64,000 nucleotides of DNA from Flavilitoribacter nigricans DSM 23189 = NBRC 102662. Lineage in GTDB: Bacteria > Bacteroidota > Bacteroidia > Chitinophagales > Saprospiraceae. The DNA lies in assembly GCF_002646595.1 (NCBI RefSeq), contig NZ_PDUD01000011.1, forward strand, positions 124,001 through 188,000, written 5' to 3'. Position numbers and translations under genes: made by a program. Below the pieces are notes generated by a model, which was given only the letters and a program-made list of their open reading frames with translations, had not been told where the DNA came from and ran no database searches. Of the stretch, positions 34,692 through 43,383 are shown in pieces. Numbering within the stretch: position 1 is the stretch's first letter; each line of letters begins with the position of its first letter.

Positions 34692-36764
34692 ATGATTCAC
34701 ATCAAACACAACATAGCTCGTTCGGTCCTGAAACGTGGGTTTCGGCTCATGGCTACCGCTAAGGCTATGACCAGGTGTTACGAACAGCATTTCCAGACTG
34801 TTTCCAAATACGTACATGCGACCAGCCGCGGGCACGAAGCGGTGCAGATCGGACTGGGGCTCCACCTCGGGCCGGAGGATTGGGTATCTCCCTACTACCG
34901 CGATGACGCTCTGTTGCTGTCGATCGGCATGAGTCCGTACGATCTGATGCTGCAACTGCTGGCGAAAAAAGACGATCCCTTTTCGGGCGGTCGTACCTAT
35001 TACGCCCATCCCAGCCTGAACGATCCGGACAAACCGAAGATCATCCACCAGTCTTCCGCTACGGGTATGCAGGCCATCCCCACCACGGGTGTGGCCATGG
35101 GCCTGCAGTACCGGGAAAAAGAGCAGCTGCCGCTTACGGAAAGCAAGGTGCCGCCGGTTGTGGTCTGTTCGCTGGGAGATGCCTCCGTCACGGAAGGCGA
35201 GGTGGCCGAAGCCTTTCAGATGGCCGCGCTCTGGCAACTACCGATCCTTTTTCTGGTGCAGGACAACGAATGGGATATCTCGGCCCACGCCGCCGAGATC
35301 CGCGCCCAGAATGCCCGGGAATACGCCCGGGGATTCCACGGTCTGGAAAGTCTCAGTATTGACGGCAGTGATTTTGTCGAGTGCTACTCCAAGCTGGGAG
35401 AAGTGATCCATACCATCCGGGATGAACGACGCCCTTTTTTGGTCCACGCCTCCGTACCGCTCCTGAACCACCATACTTCCGGTGTGCGGAAAGAGTGGTA
35501 CCGGGATGATCTCGAAGAACAATCCTTACGGGACCCCTATCCATTGCTGCGGACCTATCTGGAAGAGGAAGGATTCTCCGATGCCGTACTCGATAAAATT
35601 GAAAATGAAGTACAGGAAGAAGTGGACCGGGCCTACGAGATCGCACTGACGGCGGAGGATCCGGAACCGGAAGACCTGTTTACCCACGATTTTGCCTCAA
35701 CCCCGGTAACGGAGGAAAAGGGCCGGCGTACCGGTGATCAGCAATCGGCCATTGTGATGGTGGATTGCGCCCTGCACGCCATGGAAGAGATCCTGCGCGA
35801 GCACCCGGAAGCCCTGTTTTACGGGCAGGACGTCGGAGCCCGATTGGGCGGAGTGTTCCGCGAAGCGGCTAATCTGGCCAAAAAATTCGGGGATAATCGC
35901 GTCTTCAATACCGCGATCCAGGAAGCCTTTATCATCGGGAGTACGGTCGGCATGTCGGCCGTGGGGCTCAAACCGATCGTAGAAGTCCAATTTGCCGATT
36001 ATCTGTGGCCGGGGCTCAATCAGTTGTTCTCCGAAGTGAGCCGGTCCTGTTATCTGTCCAATGGGAAATGGCCGGTCAGCATGGTGCTGCGGGTGCCGGT
36101 TGGCGCTTACGGTGGGGGAGGACCCTACCACTCCTCCAGTATGGAATCCGTATTGACCAATATCCAGGGCATCAAGATCGCCTATCCCAGCAACGGAGCG
36201 GACCTGAAAGGATTGCTGAAGGCAGCCTTTTACGATCCAAATCCCGTCGTGGTATTTGAACACAAAGGCCTGTACTGGTCCAAAGTGCCCGGTACGGAAA
36301 CGGCCCGCTGTGTAGAACCGGATGCGGATTATATCCTGCCGCTCGGAAAGGGCAGGATGGTGCAGACCGCCGATACCGACCGGATCGAAACGGGAGAAAG
36401 TGCGCTGATCGTCACTTACGGTATGGGTGTGCATTGGGCGCTGGGTGCTTCTAAGCAGTTGCCCGGCCAGTTGAGTATTCTGGATCTGCGCAGTTTATAT
36501 CCACTGGATGAGGACCTGATCTACGAGCAGGCCCGCCGGCACGGTCGCATCCTGGTCGTTACGGAAGAATCGGTCGATCAGAGTTTTGCCCGTAGCCTGG
36601 CCGCCCGCATCCAGGAAAATTGTTTTGAATCGCTGGACGCTCCGGTGCGTACGGTGGGTTCGGAAAACGTTCCGGCTATCCCACTGAACGAAAAGCTGGA
36701 AAAGGCCATGTTGCTCTCTTCCGGGAAAGTAGCGGAGGCCGCGCAGCAGTTGTTGGCCTATTAA
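34692..36764 (+). CDS. 2-oxoacid dehydrogenase E1, fused alpha and beta subunits
   Basis: 690 residues combining E1-alpha (~1-340) and E1-beta (~350-690), which are separate in many bacteria. The alpha part holds the TPP-binding motif GDASVTEGEVAEAFQ ending in DNEW (about residues 162-193), the canonical GDG-x-N pattern with GDA. The beta part has ALFYGQDVGARLGGVF, EAFIIGSTVGMSAVGLKPIVE (in part EVQFADYLWPGLNQL) and a C-terminal VTEESVDQSFA region that binds E2. Fused forms of this size are typical of Bacteroidota branched-chain 2-oxoacid dehydrogenases. The E2 and E3 genes are not in the window. The crotonase two genes upstream supports a branched-chain or acyl-CoA context. Convergent with the SPOR-like gene. 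Confidence 0.9.
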   Translation: MIHIKHNIARSVLKRGFRLMATAKAMTRCYEQHFQTVSKYVHATSRGHEAVQIGLGLHLGPEDWVSPYYRDDALLLSIGMSPYDLMLQLLAKKDDPFSGGRTYYAHPSLNDPDKPKIIHQSSATGMQAIPTTGVAMGLQYREKEQLPLTESKVPPVVVCSLGDASVTEGEVAEAFQMAALWQLPILFLVQDNEWDISAHAAEIRAQNAREYARGFHGLESLSIDGSDFVECYSKLGEVIHTIRDERRPFLVHASVPLLNHHTSGVRKEWYRDDLEEQSLRDPYPLLRTYLEEEGFSDAVLDKIENEVQEEVDRAYEIALTAEDPEPEDLFTHDFASTPVTEEKGRRTGDQQSAIVMVDCALHAMEEILREHPEALFYGQDVGARLGGVFREAANLAKKFGDNRVFNTAIQEAFIIGSTVGMSAVGLKPIVEVQFADYLWPGLNQLFSEVSRSCYLSNGKWPVSMVLRVPVGAYGGGGPYHSSSMESVLTNIQGIKIAYPSNGADLKGLLKAAFYDPNPVVVFEHKGLYWSKVPGTETARCVEPDADYILPLGKGRMVQTADTDRIETGESALIVTYGMGVHWALGASKQLPGQLSILDLRSLYPLDEDLIYEQARRHGRILVVTEESVDQSFARSLAARIQENCFESLDAPVRTVGSENVPAIPLNEKLEKAMLLSSGKVAEAAQQLLAY

Positions 36765-36788
36765 GCGTTTCGATGCTATTCCTCAGCC

Positions 36789-36833
36789 GCCACGCATACG
36801 ACCGAAAAATCATTTTTCAAGCGTATGCGTGGC
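36789..36833. terminator. Bidirectional hairpin between convergent genes
   Basis: A perfect 12-bp stem GCCACGCATACG (36789-36800) / CGTATGCGTGGC (36822-36833) lies midway between the E1 stop and the end of the minus-strand 36866 gene. The loop includes AAAAATCATTTTT. Confidence 0.65.
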
Positions 36834-36865
36834 CAACCCGTTTCGTACCGGTACTGCCCTCCTGT

Positions 36866-37270
36866 TTACCCGCCGTGGTAGGCTACCAATTCCGTGATAT
36901 ACGCTCCCCGGTAGCCGAGTTTCTCCATTTCAGCCTGTAATTTTTTGGCGTCATTTTTATCGGTAAAACTTTCTCTGGATTCCACTACCCATACCTCTTC
37001 GCAGGGGCGGTAGCGGGCAACCAGTTTGGGGTGGAACGGGAAATCCTTGGGATCGGTAAATCGCAGGATGGCTACCTGCACTTTGTATTCCGTGGTGGGA
37101 GCCGTGGCAAAGCGGGGAAGCGCCTGCCGGGAGCTACCGCCCCGGGGAAAGGCGACCTTTTCGTAGGTGACGGGCAGTTCGTCACAGTAATTAGGCCTTT
37201 CTTCATTTTGGTCCTGAGTGAAACAGAGTAAGGGAACGAATAATAAAGTAAGGATAATGGTGACCCTCAT
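36866..37270 (-). CDS. Secreted SPOR-like protein
   Basis: 134 residues with signal peptide MRVTIILTLLFVPLLCFTQ. Residues ~60-125 (YKVQVAILRFTDPKDFPFHP, then SFTDKNDAKKLQAEMEKLGY and RGAYITEL) have the SPOR-domain outline: two beta-alpha units with a Gly-aromatic at the second helix end. SPOR domains bind peptidoglycan. A Cys pair (YCDELP, RPCEE) might be disulfide-linked after export. Single gene; no clear promoter box. The assignment is by pattern only. Confidence 0.65.
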   Translation of the reverse strand: MRVTIILTLLFVPLLCFTQDQNEERPNYCDELPVTYEKVAFPRGGSSRQALPRFATAPTTEYKVQVAILRFTDPKDFPFHPKLVARYRPCEEVWVVESRESFTDKNDAKKLQAEMEKLGYRGAYITELVAYHGG

Positions 37271-37551
37271 GATGGCTGTAAAGTTTTAATCATTTACACG
37301 AAAAATACGGTCCCGGGTTGCAGGAGCTTCGGTTTATTCCTAAGCCTGCTGCGGGAGGTCCCGGGAGGTGGGGTTCGACTTGGTTTTTAATCGCCCGGGA
37401 AGAACAAGAAGCTGTTAAATGTTTAATTTCAAAGTTGCTGTAAAGCAGTAGTTTGGGCCGGATAGTATCCGGCAAGTTATAAATTTTGGTCCAATAAAAG
37501 CGAACCCCAAGCTTATTATTTTATAGCTTACACCGACAAGCAAATACGACT

Positions 37552-38316
37552 GTGGAATTTCCTTTGATTTTCAAGTTTGGAGCGATTACGGTATCCGCAC
37601 ACCTGCTCTTTGAGTTACTGGCATTTAGTGCGGGATTTCAGTATTTCCTGCGGTTGAGACGCCAGCAGGAAGACCGTATTTCCGATATGAACCGATTGTG
37701 GGTACTGGTGGGCGCTACTGCGGGCGCGCTGATCGGTTCCCGTTTGCTGGGAGCACTGGAAGATCCGGAATTATTCTTCAGCGGTCGGGCCGGATGGCTG
37801 TACTACTACCAGAGTAAAACCATCGTCGGTGGATTACTGGGAGGACTGATTGGAGTGGAAATGACCAAAAAGATGATCGGGGAAAAACATTCTTCCGGTG
37901 ACCTGTTCACCTTTCCGCTGATCCTGGCGATGATCATCGGTCGGATCGGATGTTTAAGCTCCGGTATAGCCGAACCGACTTATGGCCTGCCCAGCGGGCT
38001 GCCCTGGGCGCTGGATCTGGGGGACGGCATTCCGCGGCATCCAACCGCTTTATACGAGATCGTATTCCTGCTTTTGCTTTGGGCCAGCCTGCGGTATCTC
38101 CAACGGCATTACCGGCTCGTTCCCGGGGCGTATTTCCAACTCTTTATGACCGCTTATCTGTTTTATCGGCTCCTGGTAGAATTCATCCGACCGGGAACGG
38201 AGGTGCTCTGGGGACTCAATGTATTGCAACTGGCCTGTATCGGTGGACTGATCTATTACCGGCGGGTCTGGCTCCGGCCGCGGAGTCTGTTACTCCCGGG
38301 AATAATTACCGGATAA
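37552..38316 (+). CDS. Lgt-like membrane transferase with variant catalytic residues
   Basis: 254 residues with about seven hydrophobic segments, the topology of prolipoprotein diacylglyceryl transferase (Lgt). GTG start. Family features present are KTIVGGLLGGLIGVE, GRIGCLSSG, PRHPTALYE and the late FYRLLVEFIRP. Compared with E. coli Lgt, the HGGLIG His is Val here (IVGGLLG) and the GRxGN Asn is Cys (GRIGC), so classic lipoprotein lipidation is doubtful. The next gene, 42 bp downstream, is a Tes-like radical SAM enzyme. A specialised diacylglycerol or lipid substrate is a plausible inference. It could also be a divergent or inactive Lgt. Confidence 0.8.
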   Translation: MEFPLIFKFGAITVSAHLLFELLAFSAGFQYFLRLRRQQEDRISDMNRLWVLVGATAGALIGSRLLGALEDPELFFSGRAGWLYYYQSKTIVGGLLGGLIGVEMTKKMIGEKHSSGDLFTFPLILAMIIGRIGCLSSGIAEPTYGLPSGLPWALDLGDGIPRHPTALYEIVFLLLLWASLRYLQRHYRLVPGAYFQLFMTAYLFYRLLVEFIRPGTEVLWGLNVLQLACIGGLIYYRRVWLRPRSLLLPGIITG

Positions 38317-38358
38317 GCTCTGGAATTTTTGTACCTTGATCAACCAAAAACCACCTAA

Positions 38359-39771
38359 ATGCCCGTCAGTAAATACGTCTATTACGACTTCACGCTCAGC
38401 CTTTGCCCCGAATGCCTGCGACGGATCGAAGCCAAGATCATTTTTGAGGACGAAAAGGTCTACATGGTCAAACGCTGCCCCGAGCACGGCCGGCAGAAGG
38501 TACTCATTGCCACCGACGTGGCGTATTATAAGAACATCCGCAATTACAATAAAGCTTCCGAATATCCGCTTCGGTTCAATACCAAAACTCACTACGGCTG
38601 CCCATACGACTGTGGCCTTTGCCCGGATCACGAGCAGCACAGTTGCCTGAGCCTGATCGAAGTAACCGATCGCTGCAACCTGACGTGCCCGACCTGCTAC
38701 GCGGAATCCTCTCCGACCCACGGACATCATCGCAGTCTGGAGGAGATCGAGCGGATGCTCGACGTTATTGTGCGAAACGAAGGCGAGCCCGATGTGGTGC
38801 AGATCAGTGGGGGAGAGCCGACCGTTCATCCTCATTTCTTCGAGATCCTGGACCTCGCCAAGGCCCGGCCCATCCGCCACCTGATGGTCAATACCAATGG
38901 GATCCGCATTGCCAAAGACCGGGAATTTACCCGTCGGCTAGCTTCCTATATGCCGGATTTTGAGATCTATCTGCAGTTTGACTCCTTCCGGCCGGAGGTA
39001 CTGGAATCCATGCGGGGCAAAGATCTGCTGGAGACCCGCCTGCAGGCCCTGGCTCATCTAAATGAGTTTAACCTGTCGACGACCCTGGTGGTCACCCTGC
39101 AAAAGGGCATGAACGACGATGAGATCGGTACCATCATTGATTTTGCACTCAAACAGCCCTGCGTGCGGGGCATTACTTTCCAGCCAACCCAGGTGGCCGG
39201 GCGTACGGAAAATTTTGATCCGGCTACGGACCGGCTGACGCCCACGGAAGTCCGGCAGGCCATTTTGGATCAGAGCGATATCTTTCAGGAAAATGACCTG
39301 ATCCCGGTTCCCTGCAACCCGGATGCCCTCACGATGGCTTACGCTCTGAAGGTGGACGGCCAGGTGCAGCCCCTGACCCGCTTTATCGATCCGGCCCGTT
39401 TGCTGGATAACAGCCGTAATACCATTGTGTACGAACAGGATCCGCATCTGCACGAACAGGTGCTGAAGATCTTCAGTACCGCTCACTCCGTGGATGCCAT
39501 TGAAGGGGATATGCACGAACTGCTGTGTTGCCTGCCGCAGATCCAGGCGCCCGGGCTGGGGTACGACAACCTGTTCCGGATCATTATCATGAATTTTATG
39601 GACGCTTATGATTTTGATGTACGGGCCATCCGGAAAAGCTGCGTTCACATCGTGCATCCGGACGGTCGGATCATCCCGTTTGAGACGATGAACCTGTTCT
39701 ACCGGGATGCTTTCAAGGAAGCGCATCTGAATTATCTGCGTTCCGAATTGCCGGTTGTAAATCCCTTATAA
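38359..39771 (+). CDS. Radical SAM protein, COG1964 / Tes-MJ0619-like
   Basis: 470 residues. A mononuclear-iron-like site is suggested by CPEC (Cys16, Cys19) and CPEH (Cys40, His43). A Cys-rich auxiliary-cluster motif follows: GCPYDCGLCPDHEQHSC (Cys81, Cys85, Cys88, Cys96). The radical SAM cluster CNLTCPTCY (Cys106, Cys110, Cys113) follows, with the glycine-rich SAM-binding QISGGEPT. This order is that of archaeal MJ0619 and the tetraether lipid synthase Tes family; MJ0619 has also been reported to methylate pterins. A long C-terminal region follows (residues ~200-470). It lies in the same operon as the Lgt-like gene. A lipid-chain coupling or methylation role is inference; the exact substrate is unknown. 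Confidence 0.85.
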   Translation: MPVSKYVYYDFTLSLCPECLRRIEAKIIFEDEKVYMVKRCPEHGRQKVLIATDVAYYKNIRNYNKASEYPLRFNTKTHYGCPYDCGLCPDHEQHSCLSLIEVTDRCNLTCPTCYAESSPTHGHHRSLEEIERMLDVIVRNEGEPDVVQISGGEPTVHPHFFEILDLAKARPIRHLMVNTNGIRIAKDREFTRRLASYMPDFEIYLQFDSFRPEVLESMRGKDLLETRLQALAHLNEFNLSTTLVVTLQKGMNDDEIGTIIDFALKQPCVRGITFQPTQVAGRTENFDPATDRLTPTEVRQAILDQSDIFQENDLIPVPCNPDALTMAYALKVDGQVQPLTRFIDPARLLDNSRNTIVYEQDPHLHEQVLKIFSTAHSVDAIEGDMHELLCCLPQIQAPGLGYDNLFRIIIMNFMDAYDFDVRAIRKSCVHIVHPDGRIIPFETMNLFYRDAFKEAHLNYLRSELPVVNPL

Positions 39772-39803
39772 TGCTGGTCTGAAAACGCCTAAAAACTCAA
39801 ATT

Positions 39804-40109
39804 ATGAAATACCTCGGTAAAGTATTGCGTATTCACCTCCTGGTCCTCCTGGCTTATTCCATTCTGATCATGCTCTTCAGCTACCTTACGGCGCGGGGCG
39901 GCAGTGGTTATGACACTCCGGCCCTCTACTACGCATTCATCATGCTGTACGCCGTAGGTGCCCATGCGGTGATTACACTGATCATTATGATCATAAAATT
40001 TGTTAAAGGGGAGAAAGAGTTGGGAGTCTCTCATCTCATAAGTCTTTTTATCGTGGGAGTCATCGGATTTTCCTCTTGTCTGGGTGGAGGCGCCTTGTTG
40101 GGAGGTTGA
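39804..40109 (+). CDS. Small membrane protein
   Basis: 101 residues with three predicted membrane helices: VLLAYSILIMLFSYL, ALYYAFIMLYAVGAHAVITL and LFIVGVIGFSSCLGGGALLGG. Start ATG 32 bp after the radical SAM stop, so the three genes 37552-40109 are probably one transcript. No recognised family; it ends in a Gly-rich tail with one Cys. The context suggests a membrane component of the same unit, but an accidental neighbour is equally possible. Confidence 0.7.
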   Translation: MKYLGKVLRIHLLVLLAYSILIMLFSYLTARGGSGYDTPALYYAFIMLYAVGAHAVITLIIMIIKFVKGEKELGVSHLISLFIVGVIGFSSCLGGGALLGG

Positions 40110-40142
40110 TAAAAACAGCTTCAAATTCCGGTAGATAATCCC

Positions 40143-40150
40143 TACTTTTG
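40143..40150 (+). promoter_or_regulatory. Putative -7 box upstream of ftsK
   Basis: TACTTTTG matches TAnnTTTG, 123 bp before the ATG at 40274, implying a leader of about 117 nt. The -33 box is unclear. Confidence 0.4.
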
Positions 40151-40273
40151 TACTCTGCAACGACATTGGGCGCCACCTGTTTATGGAGTTTGCTGCATAT
40201 CTGATCCAAAAAAATTGGATTAGCTGCACTTTTCTCCTTAATCTTGCGCGGTAGTCTTTCACCAGGATTTGTT

Positions 40274-42730
40274 ATGGCAAAAAAGAAAAAAGGGCAATTA
40301 CAGCTTAAGTTGGGGTTAAATGATGAGCGGGTTCCAAAGTTGTTGGGCGTGTTGTCGCTTTTCTTTGCGCTATACTTATTCATTGCTTTTACTTCCTATC
40401 TCTTTACCTGGAAAATTGACCAGGATAAGGTTTTTGACTTTTCCTGGGAACTGCTGCGCACCGATCTGGAAATGGCCAACTGGCTGGGCCGGCTCGGGGC
40501 CATCATATCTGATAAGTTCTTTTACTGGGGATTTGGACTGGCTTCTTTCGGCTTCGTTTACGTGCTGGTTCGCCTGGGTATCCATCTGATCCACCGGCGG
40601 CCGATGGCCCGCTTTGTACCGCTTTTATCCAGAGCGGTCCTGCTGATCCTGCTGGCGGCGATCTTTCTGGACTTCGTTCTCGGACAAAGAGAATTTCCCT
40701 GGGGCGGCGCTTTCGGGGAAGGAGTAGCCGGCTGGCTGGAAAATTTTGTCGGTACGATCGGGCTGATCTTCCTCTTCCTGCTGCTCATCAGCATGGTGCT
40801 GATCTGGAAACTCAATCCGAACTTCAGCGAACTTACCTTCGATCAGGCCGTGGAAGAATTGAAAAATTACCTGACCGGACTGATCTCCCGCAAACCGGCC
40901 CGCAGTACCAGCCGAGCGGAAAATACCGCTACTAACAATCCGCCTACATTGCGACCGGGTAACAATAATACGCCCTCATCCTTACCCGAACCCAAACCCA
41001 TGACGGCCCGCGGCGAACAACTCGCCTTTGAACTGGAAGAGAAAAAGGAAGCAGCCCGGAAAAAAGCGGAAGCGCTCCGCACGGGAGACGCAGAACTCGA
41101 GATCCAGGAAGCGGAGGAAGCTACGCCCCAACTGGAAGAGCAGAACGGTCCGGCACCGCAGCCGGGAGCGGCCAATATTGCCGCGTCTATGGAAAATAAG
41201 GATCATTCCGAACCCTACGATCCAACGCTGGAACTGTCTTCCTACGAGTACCCGGTATTGCCGCTGCTGAAGGATTATTCCGACCAGAAAGTGGAGATTG
41301 ACCGGGCGGAACTCGAGCAGAATAAGGACCAGATCATTGAAACCCTGCTGAACTACAAGATCGAGATCACCAAGATCCGGGCAACCATCGGGCCCACCGT
41401 TACCCTCTACGAGATCGTACCGGCACCGGGCGTGCGTATTTCCCGGATCAAGAACCTCGAAGACGATATCGCTCTGAGTCTGGCCGCTCTGGGCATCCGG
41501 ATCATTGCGCCCATTCCCGGTAAGGGTACCATCGGTATTGAAGTACCGAATAAGAAAAAACAGATGGTGTCCATGCGCGAGGTGCTGGCCCACGATAAGT
41601 TCAAGCGGGCCAAAATGGACCTCCCCATCGGTCTGGGAAAAACCATTTCGAACGAGGTGTTCGTCGTGGATCTGGCGAAAATGCCCCACTTGCTGGTAGC
41701 GGGTGCTACCGGTCAGGGTAAGTCCGTTGGTATCAACGCCATTCTGGTGTCCCTGCTGTACAAAAAGCACCCCTCGCAGGTGAAACTGGTCCTGATCGAT
41801 CCGAAGAAGGTGGAATTGTTCCCCTACAGCCGGCTGGAACACCATTTTCTGGCCTTCCTGCCCGGTCAGGACGAACCGATCACCACGGAGACCAATCGGG
41901 TGATCCATACCCTGAACTCGCTCTGTATCGAGATGGACACCCGCTACGATCTGTTGAAAAAAGGCGGGGCCCGGAACATCAAGGAATACAACGAGAAATT
42001 TGTCAAACGACAACTCAATCCGCATAAGGGACACCGCTTCCTGCCGTTCATCGTACTGGTGATCGACGAATTTGCGGACCTTATTATGACCGCCGGTAAG
42101 GAAGTGGAATTACCGATCGGCCGTTTGGCACAGTTGGCCCGGGCCGTTGGTATTCACCTGATCATCGCTACCCAGCGTCCGTCGGTGAACATCATCACCG
42201 GGGTGATCAAAGCCAACTTCCCGGCCCGTATCGCCTACAAGGTGACGGCCAAGGTGGATTCCCGGACTATTCTGGACAGCGGTGGTGCGGACCAGTTGAT
42301 CGGTCAGGGGGATATGCTCCTGTCCGTCGGCGGCGAAATGGTACGTCTGCAGGGCGCTTTTGTGGATACCCCGGAAGTAGAACAGGTGATCGACTTTATC
42401 GCTGAGCAAAAAGGCTATCCGGAGCCGTTCTTCCTGCCGGAATACCACGGTGACGATGAGGAAATACCGGGTGCCGGTAGCCTTACTTATGCCGATCTGG
42501 ACGAAGAATTTGAAAATGCCGCCCGCCTGATCGTCTCCAATCAGCACGGATCTACCTCGATGATCCAGCGTCGTCTGAAACTGGGGTACAACCGGGCCGG
42601 CCGGATCATGGATCAACTGGAAGCAATGGGTATCGTAGGTCCTTCCGAAGGCAGTAAAGCCCGGGAAGTACTGGTCTACGATGAGATCGAACTGGAAAGG
42701 TTCCTGAAAGACCTGCGGGAGCGGAAATAA
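40274..42730 (+). CDS. ftsK: DNA translocase FtsK
   Basis: 818 residues from the ATG at 40274 (MAKKKKGQLQLKLGLND); a TTG ten codons earlier is less likely. An N-terminal region with about four membrane helices (~25-190) anchors it at the septum. A low-complexity linker follows (~210-310, rich in Glu, Pro, Asn). The motor has an alpha/beta core from ~330 on with Walker A GATGQGKSVG, FtsK-type LVLIDPKKVELF and FIVLVIDEFADLI (Walker B), then IIATQRPSVNIITG. The C-terminal gamma winged helix is at about 755-815 (ARLIVSNQHGSTSMIQRRLK, NRAGRIMDQLEAMGIVGP) and reads KOPS-like sites. It pumps DNA at the division septum and activates XerCD at dif. Confidence 0.95.
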   Translation: MAKKKKGQLQLKLGLNDERVPKLLGVLSLFFALYLFIAFTSYLFTWKIDQDKVFDFSWELLRTDLEMANWLGRLGAIISDKFFYWGFGLASFGFVYVLVRLGIHLIHRRPMARFVPLLSRAVLLILLAAIFLDFVLGQREFPWGGAFGEGVAGWLENFVGTIGLIFLFLLLISMVLIWKLNPNFSELTFDQAVEELKNYLTGLISRKPARSTSRAENTATNNPPTLRPGNNNTPSSLPEPKPMTARGEQLAFELEEKKEAARKKAEALRTGDAELEIQEAEEATPQLEEQNGPAPQPGAANIAASMENKDHSEPYDPTLELSSYEYPVLPLLKDYSDQKVEIDRAELEQNKDQIIETLLNYKIEITKIRATIGPTVTLYEIVPAPGVRISRIKNLEDDIALSLAALGIRIIAPIPGKGTIGIEVPNKKKQMVSMREVLAHDKFKRAKMDLPIGLGKTISNEVFVVDLAKMPHLLVAGATGQGKSVGINAILVSLLYKKHPSQVKLVLIDPKKVELFPYSRLEHHFLAFLPGQDEPITTETNRVIHTLNSLCIEMDTRYDLLKKGGARNIKEYNEKFVKRQLNPHKGHRFLPFIVLVIDEFADLIMTAGKEVELPIGRLAQLARAVGIHLIIATQRPSVNIITGVIKANFPARIAYKVTAKVDSRTILDSGGADQLIGQGDMLLSVGGEMVRLQGAFVDTPEVEQVIDFIAEQKGYPEPFFLPEYHGDDEEIPGAGSLTYADLDEEFENAARLIVSNQHGSTSMIQRRLKLGYNRAGRIMDQLEAMGIVGPSEGSKAREVLVYDEIELERFLKDLRERK

Positions 42731-42770
42731 TACCGCAAACCGATCATCTGCTACCTCTACGATAAACCTG

Positions 42771-42790
42771 GCCGGTACCGCCATACCGGC
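42771..42790 (+). terminator. Short hairpin after ftsK
   Basis: Perfect 7-bp stem GCCGGTA / TACCGGC with a 6-nt loop, 40 bp after the ftsK stop. No T tract; weak at best. Confidence 0.35.
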
Positions 42791-42829
42791 GTATACAAAT
42801 AGACTTTCTCAAATTTCTACATCGCAAGT

Positions 42830-43177
42830 ATGACGCTGACCAACCGACAATTCGATGAAATCCAGTACCTGGCCGAAGAGATCGAGCAGGGTGATAACTT
42901 CGATGCCGACGTGCGCCTGTTTGCGCGCCTGAGCAAAGCGCTCGAGCAGGATATTTACGATCAGGTCTTCGATGTGCAGGTACTGCGTGTACTGAGCAAG
43001 TTGAAACCGATCAAGGCGGAGGAAGAAAAGCGAACCATCTGGAATACGGTCTTGCCGAAATCTTCTTTTGGCATGTACGACCGCTACCAGCGCAAAGAAC
43101 ATTTTCGCGAGCAGGTCAGGGACTCTGCGGCTATTTTTGCCCGTATTCAGGATCTGTTGTCGGAAGATCTGGTTTGA
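42830..43177 (+). CDS. Small hypothetical protein
   Basis: 115 residues, soluble, helical, highly charged, no recognised family. Patterns: LTNRQFDEIQYLAEEIEQG, QDIYDQVFDVQVLRVLSKLK and YDRYQRKEHFREQVRDSA. No signal peptide or membrane helix. The start codon ATG is 99 bp after ftsK. It may be a cytoplasmic companion of division, but this is only adjacency. A strong palindromic hairpin lies beyond its end. Confidence 0.6.
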   Translation: MTLTNRQFDEIQYLAEEIEQGDNFDADVRLFARLSKALEQDIYDQVFDVQVLRVLSKLKPIKAEEEKRTIWNTVLPKSSFGMYDRYQRKEHFREQVRDSAAIFARIQDLLSEDLV

Positions 43178-43210
43178 ATATTGAATGGGCTGCCTTCACA
43201 GTCGTCAAGA

Positions 43211-43261
43211 ACGCTAAGTTTTTATGATTTTGCAGAAGGCAAAATCATAAAAACTTAGCGT
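43211..43261. terminator. 23-bp perfect hairpin between convergent genes
   Basis: Arms at 43211-43233 (starting ACGCTAAGTTTTTATGATTT) and 43239-43261 are exact complements with the 5-nt loop AGAAG. It is placed between convergent genes and so could terminate both transcripts; its length and perfection also suggest a repetitive element. No other copy occurs in the window. Confidence 0.7.
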
Positions 43262-43383
43262 CTCAGCACCTTCGCGGTGAATCCTTTGTTACTTATTGCG
43301 CTAAACACACACTTGCCAACGGCAAATCCAACACTGATTTAGGGTAAATTATGTCAGCACCGCCACGGCGGTGAATTCAGACC

